64,000 nucleotides of DNA from Ancistrus triradiatus (lineage: Eukaryota; Chordata; Actinopteri; Siluriformes; Loricariidae). The stretch's first letter is position 1; every line of letters begins with the position of its first letter. The stretch is taken from contig JAJAGP010000364.1 of NCBI GenBank assembly GCA_025084515.1, positions 197,261 to 261,260 on the forward strand, in the 5' to 3' direction. Positions 10,766 through 24,720 of the stretch are shown here, in pieces. Below the pieces are notes generated by a model. The model worked only from the letters and a program-made list of their open reading frames with translations. It did no database searches and was not told the DNA's origin. Both the position numbers and the translations under genes were made by a program.

Positions 10766-11150
10766 AACACCTTCCAGCAATCCTCAACCAAACAGAACTG
10801 ACCTCAAACATATCCAACACCCTCAAACAATCTTCAACCCAATAGAATTGACCTGTCATATCCAAAACCCTCCAACAGTACTCAACCCAACAGAATTGAC
10901 CTCAGTCACATCCAACACCTTCCAACATAACTCAAACCCAACAGAATTGACCTCAGGTCACATCCAAACACCTTCCAACCAATCCTCAACCCAACAGAAT
11001 TGGACCTTCAGTAAATTCACAACCCTCCAACAGTCATTTAAACCCAATAGAAGTGACTTCAATAAAAAACATACCCAAATGACCTGACTCCCTCAGGTCC
11101 CACACACTTCCAACAATTCTCAAACCAATCCATTGATCTGAACAAATCCA
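10766..11150. repeat. minisatellite with about 48-base units
   Basis: About seven imperfect tandem units carry the shared core CAACCCAACAGAATTGACCT followed by a CATCCAACACC segment. Units vary by small indels. It lies in the map4 intron between the KEKE exon and the large projection exon. Confidence 0.8.
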
Positions 11151-12035
11151 ACACCTGGGATGAACCATCTTGATTGCAGGATTGGTCTTATCAGCATTCT
11201 ACCACACTAATGCTCTTGTAACTGAACTGAATCAAATCATGTTTCAAAACGCAGCAGCAAGCCTACTATATAGCAGCAGTGGAAGACAAACGTTATGTTA
11301 ATGGGCATAGTTTGGATGTGATGTTTAGGTGTTTTTGTACAACTTTTGACCATAAAGCGTACATGACATGGCATGTGACGACAAGTAACTATAAATAATA
11401 TCTCCATTATATTGATCATGATCTACTCTAATGGCATGACTTTCTATGGATATGAAGCAAACTACTGGAGACGGACAAATGAATTTGGTGGCATTTCATA
11501 AAACTCGCAATGGCACAGATGAAATATTGATTGCTCATTTGCATTCATATATTTGATACACGTTTTATATAATGTCATGTTAGTGAGGTTTAATGTTATG
11601 TTAATCCTCAAATCTATATTGTAATAAGTGCTAGAGCAATAGCACAAACTGAGAAATCTTACCTGTTTGATGTCCATGTTTCATAAAGTGGAAATGCCCA
11701 AAAGAAGGAAGAGACAGAAAAATTTCATTAAATCACAGCCATATATAAAGGTTAACTGGTTTACATCAGTCGTATATAAGGTCAACTCAGGGTTTAAAAA
11801 TCCACAAGATCAAACAGCCCACTTTTTTCACACAACAGTAACGCATCAGTGCTTCTAGGACATGCTGCAAGAAAAAGGAGGGCTGCTGACATTCAAAAGC
11901 AAAAACACAATAGATTGCTGTTGTTGATGCAAATCAAAGCAAAAAAAATGAGTTCTGACAGCACTGGCAAGTTGCAGGAAGTATCAGAGGACAATAGAAA
12001 GTAAAAAACCACAGAGCATTTACAGTATAACACAG
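11151..12035. other. map4 intron, no gene seen
   Basis: This is AT-rich intronic sequence with only short chance frames. No splice-bounded coding exon with the right phase was found here. Confidence 0.5.
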
Positions 12036-12797
12036 CAGTGGTATCTTGGTTCTCATCGTGAAATTTTGTTCCAATAGTCATGTCAAGTATCGAAAATGAT
12101 GAGTACTGAGCAAACTTTTAATATAAGGAATAATGTAAACTGAATTAGTCTATTCCAGATCTCCAGAAAATCCACATTGAATAAGGCATTATATGCATTA
12201 ATGGAGTTGTATTGTACAGATGCTTGCTATGATAATTTGAATGTATCTTAAACTAAGGAGTTTAACGAGTGTTTAAAAAACACAAAGCTTATGTTATAAA
12301 AAGTGTTGAAAAATCTCATGTAATCTAGTGAGTAATGGATTGAAAGTGAAAAATAAAAGCAAAACACTTACTCTATTGGTGAACTCAGTGCTGCTGCTCT
12401 GCTAGCTGCAGCTTGAAAGCCCAGTAAATGTGTTAGAGTATCATACTGTGCAGCAATTCTCACTGTTTTCCTTTTGGTTGGCTGTTATCCCTCACCTTTT
12501 AGAACCCATGGGGAATTATTTGCACTAAGACTACTGTACTGTAGATATAAATAAAATGATGTAAAAATAAAAATAAACACGAGAAACAAAGTGGAAATCT
12601 GCACTGAGTAAGCACTGTGTACTGAATCGTGATCTCATGTGTCTGATGAAACAAGTCATGTGACTTGACTTATAGAAATTAAAGCAAGTGCGCCGAGTCC
12701 TGGGCCAACGACGAGAACCGAGACACATTTTTCTCCTCAGATTGTGTTGACAACCGAATTCGACGAGTAACGAAGTGGTCGAGAACCGAGGTACCAC
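12036..12797. mobile_element. TA-family MITE, copy 3, diverged
   Basis: It begins CAGTGGTATCTTGGTTCTCA and ends with GTCGAGAACCGAGGTACCAC, matching both ends of copy 1. The internal AGGCATTATATGCATTAATG block is shared by all three copies. It is shorter than copy 1 because of an internal deletion, and TA flanks are not clearly preserved. Confidence 0.75.
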
Positions 12798-13576
12798 AAT
12801 CACATTCTCAGTTTAAATTAATAACGTAATCACTATCTGGTTAATTGGCCTGAAGCAGCACTACAGCACTGAGATTTTTTTTTTCCTAAACTATTTCTAA
12901 AGCTCATGTAAACACGTTAAATCACTCCCTCATCTTTCCTCTCAGTGTCATTAAAAAGTTTGTCATTTAAACATCAAGATTTCATTAGTTTATTTACGTA
13001 AATGTACAAAATGGCGCATAATCTTGATTAGATTAGTTCAGCACCTCCCTTAAAACATATTTAACTTCTCTGTGACATTGGTAACTTGACAAGGAAACAA
13101 TAGAAACACCACGGAGCAAAACACAAATTAGCTAAGGTTGCTAACAAGCTTTCATGTATTGGGTAGGTTGTTTTGTCTCTGCTTAACGTCAGGTACAAAA
13201 TGTCCTACCAAAGAATGTCACAAATCAGTGGGTAGATCAGTCATAATCAAATTGATCAGATGTCTAATATTTATATTTTAGAAGACATTCTATATAGAAC
13301 TTTGCTCCAGTCTGAACAGGGCATTTTCAAATGATAATGGTTCCACTATCAATAAAGCAACTCGGTAGACCCCGAGATTGTGACTTACGTTATGCATCAT
13401 ATTCAGACTTAATGGACCCAGTACTGTAAAGCGTAAACCTTAATGAACACCATAAGTGTGAAATACATTTGCTGTGATTATTAGAGTACAATGACATTAT
13501 TTAAGCAGATGAGGGCCCACTCCACTGAGCCATGAACTAAGGAATTCATCTCCATATACTCTTCTGTATCACCAAC

Positions 13577-14418
13577 CTTTCACTTGGGGGGAGTTTGCTC
13601 GTGGTGCTTCCTTTGTGAGAGATGTGAGGGAGGCTTGATCTGCAGGGTTTGGGCTTATTATAGTGCTGGGAGGGACACTATTGGATGGCCCACATAAAAC
13701 TGTGTTCTGCGTTGTTATGGTGTCTGCATGTGGAGTGGGAATGCGATTTGCAGCAGTGTCAGGGCTAGCAGTGAGATTTGGGATTACATGTGAGGAAGCA
13801 GTCAGGGCTTGATTGCTCTGCAGTGGATCGGATTTGTTAGATTGTAAGCTGACATTTGCCTGACTTGCTGCTACTGGGGTGGCTGACTGAACCGAGGTGG
13901 CAAAGGATGCATCTGGCTTGGAGGAAGGCAGTGCAACACTGGTAGAAGAGCTTTCTGCCTCATACATGTCAGGAGTGAAAATGTCCACGTCTTTGTTCAG
14001 TGCAGGACTTGGTTTGGAGGAGTAAAGGGATTACTGGTATTTGATTGGCTGCTCCATTCCTCCGGGAGCTTCATCCTGCTCTTACTTTTCTTGGCCTGGA
14101 TCCGTCCACCACCCAACTCTCGAATCTCGCTCTTCCAGTCCTCCCCCTCACCTGGGGAAGAAGAACCTTCCAGGTTAGAATTTTTCGTTTGGCTTTTCTC
14201 AGGAGACCTCAGGCTCTCCAAGAGACCAAATGCCTCTTCAGTAGTGTCACATTTTTGCCTCTTTTGAACAACTCCATCCTCAGCTGACTCTTCTTCTGTT
14301 GATGTGCCATCTTTATTCTGAATCCCTTGGAAACACAAAGGTTTGGAGTGACTCTCCTCTGCTTTGGTGGGGGAATGGGAGAACATGTCCTGACCTGTCC
14401 AAGGGCTTCCTGATTCTT
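13577..14418 (-). CDS. map4: map4 large projection-domain exon with one-base frameshift
   Basis: The first part (14418 to about 14016) reads EESGSPWTGQDMF and continues through EDWKSEIRELGGGRIQAKKS and LPEEWSSQSNTSNPFTPP. The second part (about 14015 to 13577) reads KPSPALNKDVDIFTPDMYEA and then a Ser/Ala/Pro-rich tail ending SPQVK. The two parts lie in different frames. The exon is 842 bases long, but its phases (1 in, 1 out) need 843, so one base is missing near CCTCC/AAACC at 14011-14020. Without it the protein would stop 5 codons later. The acceptor after CTCTTTGTGAACCAAG and the donor AAAG|GTTGGT are weaker than usual. Confidence 0.75.
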
Positions 14419-15238
14419 CTTGGTTCACAAAGAGGAAGAGGAAGTGTCATTCTTTACTATGTACATCAAATTTACAAAGGCAATCAAAATGCAACAGCAA
14501 TATGTAATACTAAAACATAAAGGCCAAATTGAGAAACTGGTGAATTATCCACCACAGCTCACTTGCTTCACAAAGGGACTACATGAGATAGATATCCTGA
14601 GACACAATTTGTAAAAACATGGTAATATTTGGGATATAACTATCCTAATGAATTAAAAGTGTTACCATGTAGAGAGAAGATGACAGGGAAACATGGAGAC
14701 ACAGACAGTTCAGTTTACAATTGCATTTCCAAATGTATTTGAACAATACAGATTATTGACTAAAGTGCAATACTGGAAGCCAAAGTGGTTAAGCTAGGTA
14801 ATTTATGTTTATTCAGGTTAATAACATTCAATCTTGCCTTTTTAATGCATTCACTTTACTTAATCTGTGCATTCTGGGTGAAATATTGGAACTTGGCTCA
14901 CAAAAATGTATTGTAGAAACATTTCTGTTTTATTAATGTATTAATAAACAAAAAATACAGAGAAAATGAATTGAAACAACATCTATAACTCTAATATAAT
15001 GTGCTGACTCAGTTGTGAGGGGAAAGCAAGTGGGAACAGCTGCCTCTAAAGTAAAATAATAACCATAAACTTCAGTTAATAAGTTAACACAATTCCAGGT
15101 ATTTCACAAAAGCACCATGACCTATGCTCGAATTCCAAATAATGAAAGTTTTAGTTAATATTTAGTTAATAGTGAAAGTCTATCTTACCTGCACAAGTCT
15201 GCAGTGTGGTAGGTACTTTACGTAGAGTTGAACTTTAC

Positions 15239-15430
15239 CTGCAGGTTTGTCCAAGCTCTTCGGAGGACTTGTTTCTGAAGGTTTGGGAGCCTGGAATGGA
15301 TTGGATGGTTCACTGGCATGTAGGAGAGATGACTTCTGAGGTTCAGCTGTGCTGGGAGGTTTAGTGGACTGGAAAGGGGCCATGTCCACATTTATGTTAG
15401 CACTCACATTCATTCCTGGTTGGGGGAATC
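15239..15430 (-). CDS. map4: map4 projection-domain exon
   Basis: This 192-base exon, phase 1 to phase 1, reads GFPQPGMNVSANINVDMAPF and continues with Pro/Ser-rich sequence including EPSNPFQAPKPSE and SLDKPAG. The acceptor is tgctctacag and the donor is CCTGCAG|GTAAAG. The NPF tripeptide recurs in the next exon (SNPFTPP). NPF motifs can bind EH domains, but no role is claimed here. Confidence 0.8.
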
Positions 15431-15602
15431 CTGTAGAGCAGTACAGCAGAAGTTTGGAATGGTGTATAAGCCATGATTTTGAAAAGAAGACACTAATGTC
15501 TCAACAGAACTATTGAAACAAATGTTGAAGGTTCAAGTCCCAGCCACACAAAAGTGCCACTTTTGGGCATTTAACGGCCTGTTGTTTAGGTTCTCTCTTC
15601 TA

Positions 15603-17311
<1,709 letters not shown>

Positions 17312-18600
17312 TAAAATTTCAGTAATTAAGTTACAAAGAAAAAGGCTGACTCATTAATGCTGTAAATGTAACAAAGGCTCTTAATATCATTATTGAAATA
17401 ATGAAAAATGACTTGATGAAAAACTTTAATTCTGCTGAAAAAAAATGTTAAAATGGATTGGAATTACTAAATGCATAATACAGGTTTGTACCATTTAACC
17501 GCCACATTATGTTCTGTGAAACAGTATGTTGACCAAAATGGATGTTGATTGGACATTAGCACAGTTGTGCAGTAGTTACTTTGCACAGTAGATGCACAGT
17601 AGACACTTTGCACATAGCCTAGGTGTCATCAGACCCACTTTACAGGGGTAAAATGTTGCTGTGCCATACGAATTTTCGACTGTAAAAGTTCCCAATTTTA
17701 TCCATGGATTGTGGAGAAGAAACTACGGACACGTGAACATAATTAGCTATAGTCGATACCATTGCCATAAAGCCCCAGCTCTTTTCCAAAATCTTGAGAG
17801 CTGATCGCCTTTCAGTTCGAGCCAGTTTCTTTAGTTTTTCCATCATGAAGTGTAGAATCCGCAAATATTGAAAGAAAGTCAACCACGCTGCAGGAAAGGT
17901 GATGATAGTTTATGTTTACTTAATGCAATGACTAAAAATTGCTTTAATGCCATTTTGTTCTTTAGTTCTACATATGGCAGGTAATGCCCACTATAGTGTT
18001 TTTAAACAAAACAATCACTTCAATCTTAATCAATTATGTTAACGGCTATGTTTTATGACAGGTGTACTACGAACTGATTGGCAAGCAGTCTAGAAAACTT
18101 TGGCAACACATAGTATTTATTATCAAACAATAATATTAATTAAAATACAATATAGAAAAAATTGTACAGTATTGCACTGTATAATTAGTACTTAGTTTAT
18201 TTGTATCTTTTATAAAAATTTGAAAAAACCCTTACTGAAAATAAAAAAGAAGTAGAACAATACCAGGTTGTTCTTAGCTTTCAAGAGTGTGATTCGAGTT
18301 GTCTGCAGGTCTCACTAGGGTTCACTTGTTACTTTTGTCATTCGATGGAATGTAGATATATAGTATATGAGACCGATTTTTATTTCTTAGGTAATCGTAA
18401 GGACCCCCTTTTGAGGGGGGGGCCATGAAAGAGAAACAGTGAACTGTGAATGGGGCATACCATGACCAGCTGCTGAGGTGTATTTTCATCTGAGCTGATT
18501 GTGCCTACAGAGCTGCATATAAGGGTATGACCGAGAGGTAATGCAGCAGGAACGGAATTTCCGAGGAAGAAAACCAGGAGGACCACAGAAATGAGAGGGA
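17312..18600. other. map4 intron, no gene seen
   Basis: This holds low-complexity AT-rich sequence and short frames with no family resemblance. No exon with correct phase was found. Confidence 0.4.
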
Positions 18601-18609
18601 ATAACTTCT

Positions 18610-18966
18610 TACTACAGTTTTACTCCTATTTTTCTTCTATCCCTCCTTACTCTTCCCCTCTCTTCCTCTCTCTTACCCCACCCACCTTCCTTTCCTTTCT
18701 CCGTTTCTTTCTTCCTTAACCTCTCCTGACTTTCTCCACTCTTCTTCTCTATCCCCCTCTTGCTCATCTCCTTTCCTTCTTCCTTTTTCTCTTCATTTTA
18801 TCTCTTACCTCTCTTTGGCCTTTATCCCCTTTCTTCTCAGTGCAATCGCTTTCTCTAGTCACCTCTCTTCCCCTTTCAAGTTTAGCTTCTCCCTGCCCTT
18901 TCCACCCGCACCCTCTTCGCCTTTCTCACCTGATCACCTCTACACCACCATCCCTTCATCCTTCCC
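18610..18966. repeat. long polypyrimidine tract
   Basis: About 350 bases are almost entirely C and T on the plus strand, hence purine-rich on the transcribed map4 strand. There is no fixed unit length. Such tracts can form triplex-type structures and can act as purine-rich RNA tracts; neither is shown here. Confidence 0.8.
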
Positions 18967-19943
18967 TCTCCGTTCCCCCTCGTGTAATTAATGACCATAC
19001 CAATTTTGGCTTTGCGTGTAATCTGAAATGAGCAGATATGCACAGTTGATCTCACCAGGTCTGTCGTGTTACAGGATTCTGTTTCTCAAACTGGCCAGAG
19101 TGGTTTGCTCGAGGAACGCATGGCATTGACTTCCAGTTAGCCCTCCAGGGATCCAGGACATAACACCAATGCTAGGGACAGTTAAGAAATATAAAAACCA
19201 TTGTGCATTTTTTTCGCAGATCACGATCTTAGTTAACTTGTAATTGGCAGATTGAAACGAAATATATTTTAGTCCGACACAGTAAGCGGCTAAACTACCC
19301 ACAATATGCTATCAGAGGATGTGTGAAATTAGATATGTAGAGGTTTTAACCATTACCATGACCACCACCAGCCAGATGTGCCCATTCAAGTTCCCAGCCA
19401 CAAAGCACTTTCCTGATGTCCACAGGATGACCAGTCATAAACGGTTCCTGTAGGCAAGTAATTCATAAAATTTTCTTATTGGTCAATTACATAGTATAAA
19501 ACCTATCGGACAGGATTGATGAGCAAGAAACAGAACAGTACTAATGTATCTGAGTATTACTCATAATAATAGCTCTGTTTACTGGATGATAAAAGCCAGC
19601 CGGTAGAAACAGCAGTTTCCGAGAGCCTGGATTCAAATCCTGCGGGGTTTGCAATGTGATGGCCAATGTTCTCATTGAATTCCGGTTAATTTCCAGAACC
19701 TCACTAGTGACCCTAACAAGGATAAGCAGTGGGTAAAACAGGATGCTTTGCTAATGCTGTTGCATTATTCATGATTGAGGCTTCTCTTAAGTATGTTTGA
19801 GTCAGCACCTAACCATAAACTTACCAGTGCATGCACAACCATTTAGAAACACCATGTGATAGACCAATAAAATTGTAAATTAAAAAAGTATCAGAAGTAA
19901 TATGTTTTAAGAATGGCAAAACTTTTCCCAATATTGTGCTCAC

Positions 19944-20103
19944 CTTCTTTCTTTCCATCCATCTTATCAAATGGGTCACCAACTTTGCTGTCAAAGCTCT
20001 TTGCCTCAAGATCAGCCACAACATCTTTCTTCAGCAGACTATCTTGGCCTGACTTTGGAGAGCCATATGTGTGAAAATCACCTCTAAAGTCCATTCTATT
20101 GAT
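19944..20103 (-). CDS. map4: map4 N-terminal coding exon
   Basis: A 160-base exon follows the acceptor gatccatcag and ends at GAAG|GTGAGC. The first ATG, at 20094, opens MDFRGDFHTYGSPKSGQD, followed by SLLKKDVVADLEAKSFDSKV and GDPFDKMDGKKEG. The KKDVVADLEAKSFD stretch aligns with the conserved start of MAP4 (KRDFIATLEAEAFD). From ATG the coding part is 151 bases, leaving phase 1, which fits the exon at 15430. The nine bases before the ATG are in frame but are taken as 5' untranslated sequence. Confidence 0.75.
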
Positions 20104-20167
20104 CTGATGGATCACACAATAAAATGCATAACAATTAGACCAAAAAATGCATCCCTTTCCTCTTGAG

Positions 20168-20390
20168 CTGACTACAGTTACATTTATCCACTTAGCAGAT
20201 GCCCTTACAATTCCAGAGCAACTTACAATTGATACAATCTTATAGTCTAAGCAATTGTGGGTTAAAGGTCTTGCTCAAGGACCCAACTGTGGCAGCCTGG
20301 CAGAGGTGGGATTTGAACCCTGGCCCTTCTGGTCCACAGTCCAGTACTTTAAACACTAGGTCAATAACCGTTACACCACAGTCCCACAAA
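20168..20390 (-). repeat. tRNA-derived SINE copy
   Basis: Read on the minus strand, it starts with a tRNA-like head (GTGGTGTAACGGTTATTGAC, then GGGTTCAAATCCCACC-type box B) and ends with the fish SINE tail ..GGCATCTGCTAAGTGGATAAATG. Similar copies are at 50425-50628, 57573-57780 and 57876-58075. Confidence 0.75.
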
Positions 20391-20883
20391 TTTACAATGG
20401 CTCAATTTGATATTTCGACTTTTTCTGACCTAGAACCGATTGTAGATGGTACACGGCGCTCATAAATCTGTCAAAATGTTTTAACACGGTCTTGGTAAAT
20501 TACGAAGCTCACGGCAACCGTAGTGTGCAGCATCACGGAGTAATACGGTATGTGCTTCAGCATTAGGGTACGTGCATTCATTCATTAATTTTCGAAGCGG
20601 ATTTCAAACTCATCGCTATCAGTCACGCAGTACAACATGGACATAGAGCACCTGCCAGAGAATTAAACATTAACGAATCAATGATACGGAAGTGGAGGAA
20701 GCAAGAAGACGCCCTGCGCCAGGTAAAGAAAACAAACTGAGCTTCCGAGGGAACTTAAGGGTTTTGTTTCATTTAATGCGTCTTATAACCCGGTGCGCTT
20801 TATGTATGAAAATATACCCGTTAGCAGCCGATCGTTGATATTGCGTCTTATAATCCGGTGCGCTTTATGGTCCGAAAAATACG

Positions 20884-20889
<6 letters not shown>

Positions 20890-20948
<59 letters not shown>
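20890..20948. repeat. (TA)n microsatellite
   Basis: This is about 29 uninterrupted TA units in the first map4 intron. Confidence 0.95.
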
Positions 20949-20955
<7 letters not shown>

Positions 20956-20991
20956 TAAACTGCTCAATTTATGATAAATTCAACTAACAAT

Positions 20992-21040
20992 GGGTTTACC
21001 TGTATGAGGGTTTACCTGTATGAGGGTTTACCTGTATGAG
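20992..21040. repeat. short tandem repeat, 16-base unit x3
   Basis: Three perfect head-to-tail copies of GGGTTTACCTGTATGA. Confidence 0.9.
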
Positions 21041-22430
21041 CAAATTACATATTTTATAATACAACTCTGGGAAAAAGATCAATCTTCATGTAAGGGAACA
21101 TGTTAGGGAGCAATTCAATTCCAGTGTCTGATGAATTCCAGCACAGACAATTGTACTTAATGAGGTACTGATATGGTGATCACCTGAACCAAATCTTTTT
21201 TATTGAGGAACAAGTACAAGGCACATGAAAGCTCTGATTGAAATCTTGATTTCTGAACTTTCCTACATTAAAACATTAGTATTATTTTGTTGAAAATGAA
21301 TTTCAACTTATTTTCTCTGCATCATTATTTGTGTTATTAAACAAGGTCTGAAAACACAGAATCTTCTTTGTTGTTATATCCAGTTGTCACTTAGAGTTAA
21401 TAAATGCTCTTGTCATTGCTGCAAATAAATATTTTTATTTGAAGTTGTCAGTAATTTATAGAATAAAACAAAAGTTCAGTTTCACATAGTACACATAGTA
21501 TCTACAAATAACAAAAATTTTGCATTGGTTTCTTTTTTTTTTTCAGAGCTGAACATTACTTTTCTTCAGGGTGGATTCTTCTCATTTCTTCTCATTTTAA
21601 TATAATAAAAAAATTTATCAAGCTCTATAACCTGTTCCAATACTGACATCCTCAGCAATCTGCAAAAAAGTCAATGAAAGTGGATGTTTACCTGTTTTTA
21701 TAATAGTGTCCTGTATTCCATGTGGATGATCTGTATGGTGTCAACATCACAGAGTCACAGAATAAATGCTTCAGTGGATCAGTTGGAAAATACACCAACT
21801 TAAATCCAAATAAAATCTATCACAGCATCAATCTATTCCCAGCATCATATTGGAGCATCTATAAAATTGCCTGTATATTTCTACATATCATCATTTTGTT
21901 AAAATACCTGGTGACATAGTTAAAAGCACAACTGCCATAAATAAATGGTAGCATTTATTGAACCATGATCAATAAAAAACCCCAAATACAATCTTCAGTA
22001 TGTAAATGACTGTAAATATTTACTAATGGAATAAGGATGCAAAGGCAGTTAAATTAAGCTCTTTACTGGGGCATCTATTTATATGCACATCATCAATATG
22101 ATAGGCCTAGTGGTTTATTATAATGGATGGCTCCTGCTGACAAGAGGAGATCCTGACCTGGAGGGGCGTCTTTCATTGTCTGGCTTATGAAAGCTACAGG
22201 CAACTGGTACGCTAAACAACAACAAAGCACAACCTTGTTTTGTCCTACCAGACTATTTTACAGCCACCTCGTAGTTATGCTAATAGCTATTTTATTCAGT
22301 GCTATTTTTTTTACATATTATACATACTATTTAAGTATATTCTATACTGTCTATCATGTTCTCCATTTTAATTATTGTCTTCTATGTATTTAAATATTTT
22401 ATTACTGATTGAATTAACATCTAGGCTGAT
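21041..22430. other. map4 first intron, no gene seen
   Basis: This is AT-rich sequence without recognisable coding exons or transposon ends. Confidence 0.4.
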
Positions 22431-22630
22431 GTAAGATCTAGGCTGTCCAAGGAGGTTGGGTCCTGGATGAATCTTAGTCCTCCCAAAGTTTCTCCCTCAT
22501 CAAGGAATTTTTCCTTGCCACTTTCACCATAAGCTTGCTCAGCTGGCACTCTGGGAGTAGATATTTCTAAAATTGCTTCGAGACAATGCTCTACTGGTTA
22601 ACATGCTATATAAATAAATCTGACTTTGGC
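22430..22630 (+). repeat. interspersed repeat ending in TGCTATATAAATAAAT
   Basis: A segment with CTTGCCACTTTCACCATAAG, GAGACAATGCTC and the end TGCTATATAAATAAATCTGA recurs, diverged, at 42600-42815. Both have an end rich in AAATA. It is likely a retroposed 3' segment, but the class is not certain. Confidence 0.55.
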
Positions 22631-22815
22631 TTTATTTTGTAATGTGTTGGCAGAAACTGACCGCCGATGAAAAGTTAGAAGAGGATGAACAAAACCTCTG
22701 TGTGCAAAAAGCAATGTAGGTAAGGATTACTATTAGGTTTAGTGTGTGCAGCAAGTGTTCACACATGTTTAATTGTAATAATTGCAATGGTACTAATTCA
22801 CATACAACACGCATA

Positions 22816-24019
22816 CAATTTTTAAAGAATTTAATTGTAAATCATGGTGAAAAATAAGTATTTGGTCACCCACAAACAAACACGATTTTTGGCTCGCACA
22901 GACCTGTAAAAACTTCTTTAAGAAGCTCTTCTGTCCTCCACTCGTTACCTGTATTAATGGCACCTGTTTGACCTCATTATCTGTATAAAAGAAACCTGTC
23001 CACGGCCTCAAACAGTCAGACTCCAAACTCAACCATGGCCAAGACCAAAGAGCTGTCGAAGGACACCAGGAAGAAAATTGTAGACCTGCACCGGGCTGGG
23101 AAGAGTGAATCTACAATAGGCAAGCAGGTTGGTGTGAATAAATCAACTGTGAGAGCAATTGCAACAAAATGGAAGATATACAAGACCAATGATAATCTCC
23201 CTCAATCTGGGGCCCCACGGAAGATCTCATCCCGTGGGGTCAAAATGATCATTAGAACTTTTTGGTAAAAACTCAACTCCGTCGTGTTTGGAGGAAGAAG
23301 AATGCCGAGTTGCATCCCAAGAACACCATACCTACTGTGAAGCATGGGGGTGGAAACATCATGCTTTGGGGCTGTTTTTCTGCAAAGAGGACAGGACGAC
23401 TGATCCGTGTTAAGGAAATAATGAACGGGGCCATGTATCGTGAGATTTTAAGCCAAAACCTCCTTCCATCAGTGGGAGCATTGAAGATGGAACGGGGCTG
23501 ATCTTCCAGCATGATAATGATCCCAAACACACCACTCGAGGAACAAAGGAGTGGCTCCGTACAAAGCATTTCAAGGTCCTGGAGTGGCCTAGCCAGTCTC
23601 CAGACCTCAACCCCATAGAAAATTTGCAGAGGGAGTTGAGAGTCCGTGTTGCCCAGCGACAGCCCCAAAACATCACTGCTCTAGAGGAGATCTGCATGGA
23701 GGAATGGGTCAAAATACCAGCTACTGTGTGTGCAAACCTGGTGAAGACTTACAGGAAAAGTTTGACTCTGTCATTGCCAACAAAGATTATGTTACAAGGA
23801 ATTGAGGTGAACTTTTGTTATTGACCAAATACTTATTTACACCATGATTTACAATTAAATTCTTTAAAAATCCTACAGTGTGATTACCTGGATTTTTTTT
23901 CTCATTTTGTCTCTCATAGTTGAAGTGTACCTATGATGAAAATTACAGACCTCTCTCATCTTTCTAAGTAGGAGAACTTGCACAATCAGTGGCCGACTAA
24001 ATACTTTTTTTGCCCCACT
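22816..24019 (+). mobile_element. Tc1-like transposon, family II, internally deleted
   Basis: This plus-strand copy of a second Tc1 family lacks the outer left end. The transposase starts [20 protein letters not shown] (23035-23268) with the paired-like DNA-binding domain. It then jumps, by an internal deletion near 23250, to the catalytic part with [15 protein letters not shown] stop after GALKMERG breaks the frame before [15 protein letters not shown]. The right end TGCCCCACTC is at 24010-24019. Confidence 0.9.
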
Positions 24020-24399
24020 CTATGTTTACATACAATTTGCTGGCCAGCCATAGCAGTACATTTCCTATTTCCCTCCAGTAGAGCAGCAGTTAGTTGTGTT
24101 CCCTAGTACAAAGCCATTTTACAAAATAAAACATCTTGTTATTTTACCTTTATAAACTTATGATATTGTAATTTCTAAAACTACTGGAACCGAGTTGTTG
24201 AAATCGATCAAGTTGCCAATTTAGTGACTGGCAGCTGGTTAAAGGTTCTGAGCCGTCAACCAGTCACATTAAGAGAAACCGTGCATTCTCCTAATAAATG
24301 CCTAGACAACTCTGCAAAATGCACCTCCCAACACTCCATTAACTGACAATTAAGTGTGTGCATCTTGACGTGGCTCAAAATGATGCATTAAAGTCATTT

Positions 24400-24720
24400 G
24401 TTGGGGACTCAGCTTCCGAGAATCCAGGCTTGAACCCGGTCACACACTCCACCTGTGAGTAGTTTGTAAGTCCTTCGTGTGTCCTTTTGGGTTCACTCCT
24501 TCACTCCATTTCAAAGGTTAGTTGGTGTTTCTAAAAGTGCCTTTTGTGTGTGTGTGTAGGTATGTATGTAAGTGCCCTACGATGGAGTCCAAAGACAAGC
24601 ATTAGATTAGCTGGTTGCTCTAAATTGGCCCAATGTGAATGTATCTGACTAAATGTAACCTTGCTCCTGTCGTGCATAACCACGACGTTAAATATACAAA
24701 ACAAACCAAAAAAAGCAGTT
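24400..24720. repeat. SINE-like repeat relic
   Basis: The stretch includes CTTGAACCCGGTCACACACT and a GTGAATGTATCTGACT segment, resembling a decayed tRNA-headed fish SINE. The ends are not definable. Confidence 0.35.

Noticed and set aside
19340..19450. Possible map4 exon with a cctacag acceptor
   Set aside because: An open frame reading EPFMTGHPVDIRKVLCGWEL exists, but only in phase 0. The preceding map4 exon leaves in phase 1, which gives a stop here, and splicing 19944 to 15430 already fits.
20793..20987. Frame with a Tyr-Ile repeat
   Set aside because: It is the translation of a (TA)n microsatellite.
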